A stretch of DNA of 41,715 nt from JABJMC01 sp964459205. Its GTDB lineage: Bacteria; Patescibacteriota; Gracilibacteria; UBA1369; UBA12473. Below are positions 40,060 through 41,715 of the stretch, one piece after another; the stretch's first letter is position 1; each line of letters begins with the position of its first letter. A program made the position numbers and the translations under genes. The notes under the pieces were generated by a model. The model ran no database searches. It was given only the letters and a program-made list of their open reading frames with translations, and was not told where the DNA came from. The stretch is taken from contig CAYWKJ010000007.1 of the NCBI GenBank assembly GCA_964459205.1, positions 1 through 41,715 of the forward strand, given 5' to 3'.

Positions 40060-40512
40060 TTAGCCGGTTACTTGAACTTGAATAACATTAACAATAATCC
40101 AGGCGAGGAGGGTAATAACCATACCAATTAGAGCGTAGAAAATTGTTTTTTTGCCTTTTTCTTTGTCGTCTGTAAGCCCTCCAGTCATGTACCAGAATCC
40201 ACCTAGGATTACAAAAAGTAGACTAATTGTTCCTGATAAGGCGATAAAGAAGTTAGCAATGTAAGAAACAAAATAGGGGAGCATCCAGACGCGTAGTTTG
40301 CCTGTTTTTAGGGCGCAGGCAAGATATTTTTGCCTTTCTTCTGCGCTTGTGGCATTTGTAATGTTTGATCTTAGCTTAACTTCATCTGCAACTAATGTGG
40401 CGCAGTCGGCCGTTGCGTCGCCCTCTGGCAAAAGCGTTCCTTGCGCAAAAGCGGTGTTCGGCAAAAGCAACGCTGCAATAAGGCTTAAAGCGATAATTTT
40501 TCGTTTTATCAT
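40060..40512 (-). CDS. VirB2/TrbC-like type IV secretion pilin
   Basis: A 150-residue protein. The signal peptide ends NTAFAQG. A small Cys-containing segment (two Cys: DCATL, YLACAL) is followed by two membrane helices: FVSYIANFFIALSGTISLLFVILGGFWYMTGG and FYALIGMVITLLAWIIVNVI, separated by a charged loop (TDDKEKGKK). This is the T4SS pilin layout common in CPR genomes. The VirD4-like ATPase at 7694 could belong to the same machinery, though they are 30 kb apart. Confidence 0.8.
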   Translation of the reverse strand: MIKRKIIALSLIAALLLPNTAFAQGTLLPEGDATADCATLVADEVKLRSNITNATSAEERQKYLACALKTGKLRVWMLPYFVSYIANFFIALSGTISLLFVILGGFWYMTGGLTDDKEKGKKTIFYALIGMVITLLAWIIVNVIQVQVTG

Positions 40513-40538
40513 GATTGGGAGGTTAGATTTACCATGTA

Positions 40539-40568
40539 AGTATAAGCTGTTTTGGGCTTCTAATACAA
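40539..40568 (-). promoter_or_regulatory. Promoter of the pilin gene
   Basis: Minus strand: -35 TTGTAT (40568-40563), 18-nt spacer, -10 TATACT (40544-40539). The start near 40532 leaves about 20 nt to the ATG at 40512. Confidence 0.6.
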
Positions 40569-40569
40569 C

Positions 40570-41190
40570 TTATTCGAAAATAGCGCTGCCAATGCGGATC
40601 ATAGTAGCGCCTTCTTGGGCAGCAATTTCATAATCATTGCTCATGCCCATGGATAGTTCTGGAAGATTAAGATCTGCTTGGAGAGTTTTTATTTTTTTGA
40701 AATGAGGTCGGGCATTTTCTGGGTTTTCGAAATAAGGAACAATGGTCATAAGACCGCGGATTTCGAGGTTGGGCAGTGCTTGTAATTCGGCAAGATTGTC
40801 GCGGAGCTCAGTTTCGGTGAGGCCGAATTTATTAGGGTCATCCGCAATATTTACCTGTAATAAAATTGGCATTTTTTTGCTTTGTTTAGTAGCTTCGTTG
40901 TTAATTTTGTGGGCCAGGCGAAGGCTATCTACAGATTCAATTAAATCAAAAAGCTCAACTGCAAGTTTGACCTTGTTGGTTTGAAGATGGCCGATGAAAT
41001 GTTTTTGGATAGGGGATGACAGCTTTGGGAATTTTTCTTGTGCTTCTTGAATACGATTTTCACCAATGATAGTGACGCCAGCGCTAATTGCCTCTTCAAT
41101 TTGGGCCACTGTGCGATTTTTGGTGACCACGATAAGCTTTACGTTTGGACTAATTTTTGTGCGGATTGCCTGGATGTTCTTGGAAATCAT
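40570..41190 (-). CDS. YggS/PROSC-family PLP-binding protein
   Basis: A 206-residue PLP homeostasis protein with an alanine-racemase-like barrel. Marks: LIVVTKNRT with the PLP lysine, IGENRIQEAQEKF, KHFIGHLQTNKV, ESVDSLRLAHKIN, LLQVNIADDPNKFGL, GLMTIVPY and the C-terminal LSMGMSNDYEIAAQEGATMIRIGSAIFE. ATG at 41190 is chosen; a frame start at 41229 would add 13 residues not seen in the family and lies close to the divergent der. Such proteins handle free PLP; they are not enzymes in the strict sense. Confidence 0.94.
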   Translation of the reverse strand: MISKNIQAIRTKISPNVKLIVVTKNRTVAQIEEAISAGVTIIGENRIQEAQEKFPKLSSPIQKHFIGHLQTNKVKLAVELFDLIESVDSLRLAHKINNEATKQSKKMPILLQVNIADDPNKFGLTETELRDNLAELQALPNLEIRGLMTIVPYFENPENARPHFKKIKTLQADLNLPELSMGMSNDYEIAAQEGATMIRIGSAIFE

Positions 41191-41240
41191 GCGTAAATTT
41201 GTTAATATCCTTACGCTTATTTTTAGCACAAGAACCCAAG

Positions 41241-41715
41241 ATGCTGCCAGTGGTAGCCATTGTCGGACGTCCTAATGTTGGAAAATCCTCCCTGTTTAAT
41301 CGGTTGGTTGGCAAAAGACACGCCATCGAATCTGTAATTTCGGGAACCACTCGTGATATTGTTTCGCGGCGAGTTAAGTTTTTTGATCAAGAAGTTTTGC
41401 TGGTCGATACTGGTGGTCTTGAAATTGATTCTGATGGGGATATTGAGGCGGATGTGCAAAGCCAAGCCCGGACTGCCATTGAAGGGGCTGATTTAGTGGT
41501 TTTTGTAGTTGATGTGCGCACTGATTTAACAGCCTCTGATTTTCATGCGGCTAACCTGTTGCGTAAGTCTGGGAAGGCTTGTGTTATGGTAGCTAACAAG
41601 TGTGATCATGTCTCGAGCTTAGAAGAAAAGACCTTTAATTTTTATGAGCTTGGTTTTGGTGAGCCGGTGGCAATTTCTGCTTTAAAAAAGACTTTAAAAC
41701 CTCAGCCTCAGAAAG
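41241..41715 (+). CDS. der: Ribosome-assembly GTPase Der (EngA), N-terminal part only
   Basis: The frame is open from ATG 41241 to the window edge (158 codons). The first G domain is complete or nearly so: G1 GRPNVGKSS, G2/switch GTTRD, G3 DTGG, G4 NKCD (usually NKVD), G5 SA in ISALKK. Der is a two-GTPase-domain protein acting in 50S assembly; the second domain and KH-like domain lie beyond the window. It is divergent from yggS with a 50-nt shared upstream region. No Shine-Dalgarno sequence is present. Confidence 0.93.
   Translation, partial: MLPVVAIVGRPNVGKSSLFNRLVGKRHAIESVISGTTRDIVSRRVKFFDQEVLLVDTGGLEIDSDGDIEADVQSQARTAIEGADLVVFVVDVRTDLTASDFHAANLLRKSGKACVMVANKCDHVSSLEEKTFNFYELGFGEPVAISALKKTLKPQPQK

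Noticed and set aside
418..40572. UGA read as glycine (Gracilibacteria-type code)
   Set aside because: No conserved gene is interrupted by an in-frame TGA; all are full length with the standard reading.
1..41715. Insertion sequences, prophage or integrase genes
   Set aside because: No transposase, integrase or phage protein and no terminal repeats were seen.

Overview
The window looks like a chromosomal segment of a Patescibacteria/CPR bacterium, most likely from the Peregrinibacteria-Gracilibacteria side of that radiation. This is inferred from gene content and protein families, because no rRNA marker is present. Lineage hints are a Cys-rich zinc-ribbon family (13465-14730), a sigma-region-4/HARE-HTH protein, a VirB2-like pilin with a VirD4-like ATPase, small genes with tiny or negative spacing, AT-rich DNA, and almost no Shine-Dalgarno sequences. 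None of the 37 complete genes ends in TGA (all TAA or TAG), yet they are full length, so UGA seems neither a sense codon nor a used stop here.

Layout. 1-401: tRNA-Leu(GAG, cut by the window edge) and tRNA-Val(UAC) around a strongly structured spacer. 418-2471 (-): two related membrane-anchored proteins. 2590-5424: regulators, namely a sigma-region-4/HARE-HTH protein, a response regulator with a degenerate receiver, and a divergent TrmB-type regulator. 5457-7582 (+): DUF3467, dtd, glyS. 7694-11820 (+): VirD4-like ATPase and an LCP cell-wall transferase. 11817-15268 (-): FtsB/DivIC-like protein, tRNA-fMet, Cys-rich protein, tRNA-Met, two tandem arginine leader-peptide attenuators, and argG. 15336-17000 (+): murC and an orphan. 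16997-21047 (-): a large secreted Ig/FN3 protein, and yggT-cysS. 21167-25105 (+): a PKD/7TM membrane protein and a fusion of ATP-grasp, degenerate retropepsin and DUF1704/MATCAP-like peptidase domains. 25102-29814 (-): NTT-like transporter with HEAT repeats, PP2C phosphatase, queA. 29887-34331 (-): rpsB, a DUF4870-like protein, tsf, ribBA, ribD. 34511-38844 (+): chorismate mutase, anti-sigma kinase, STAS protein, two GT4 glycosyltransferases and a Wzz-like protein. 38845-41190 (-): AI-2E exporter-like protein, T4SS pilin, yggS. 41241-end (+): start of der.

The most notable find is upstream of argG on the minus strand. Two short ORFs (17 and 19 codons) contain runs of CGY arginine codons (RRR; RRRR, R, RR). 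Each is followed by a 9-bp terminator hairpin with a T-run, and each has a segment in or at the end of the leader that can pair exactly (8 nt) with the 5' arm of its terminator. This is the layout of ribosome-mediated transcription attenuation, present twice in series, and it is predicted to make argG expression depend on arginyl-tRNA supply.

Other systems: a dispersed partner-switching set (PP2C, HATPase, STAS); surface polysaccharide and envelope functions (LCP, GT4, Wzz-like, MurC); DNA-transfer or pilus parts (VirD4-like, VirB2-like); and a predicted peptide/protein-modifying membrane system (7TM plus ATP-grasp/peptidase fusion). Promoters close to the sigma-70 consensus can be read before several transcription units, usually 20-25 nt before the start codon, and they fix several start sites.
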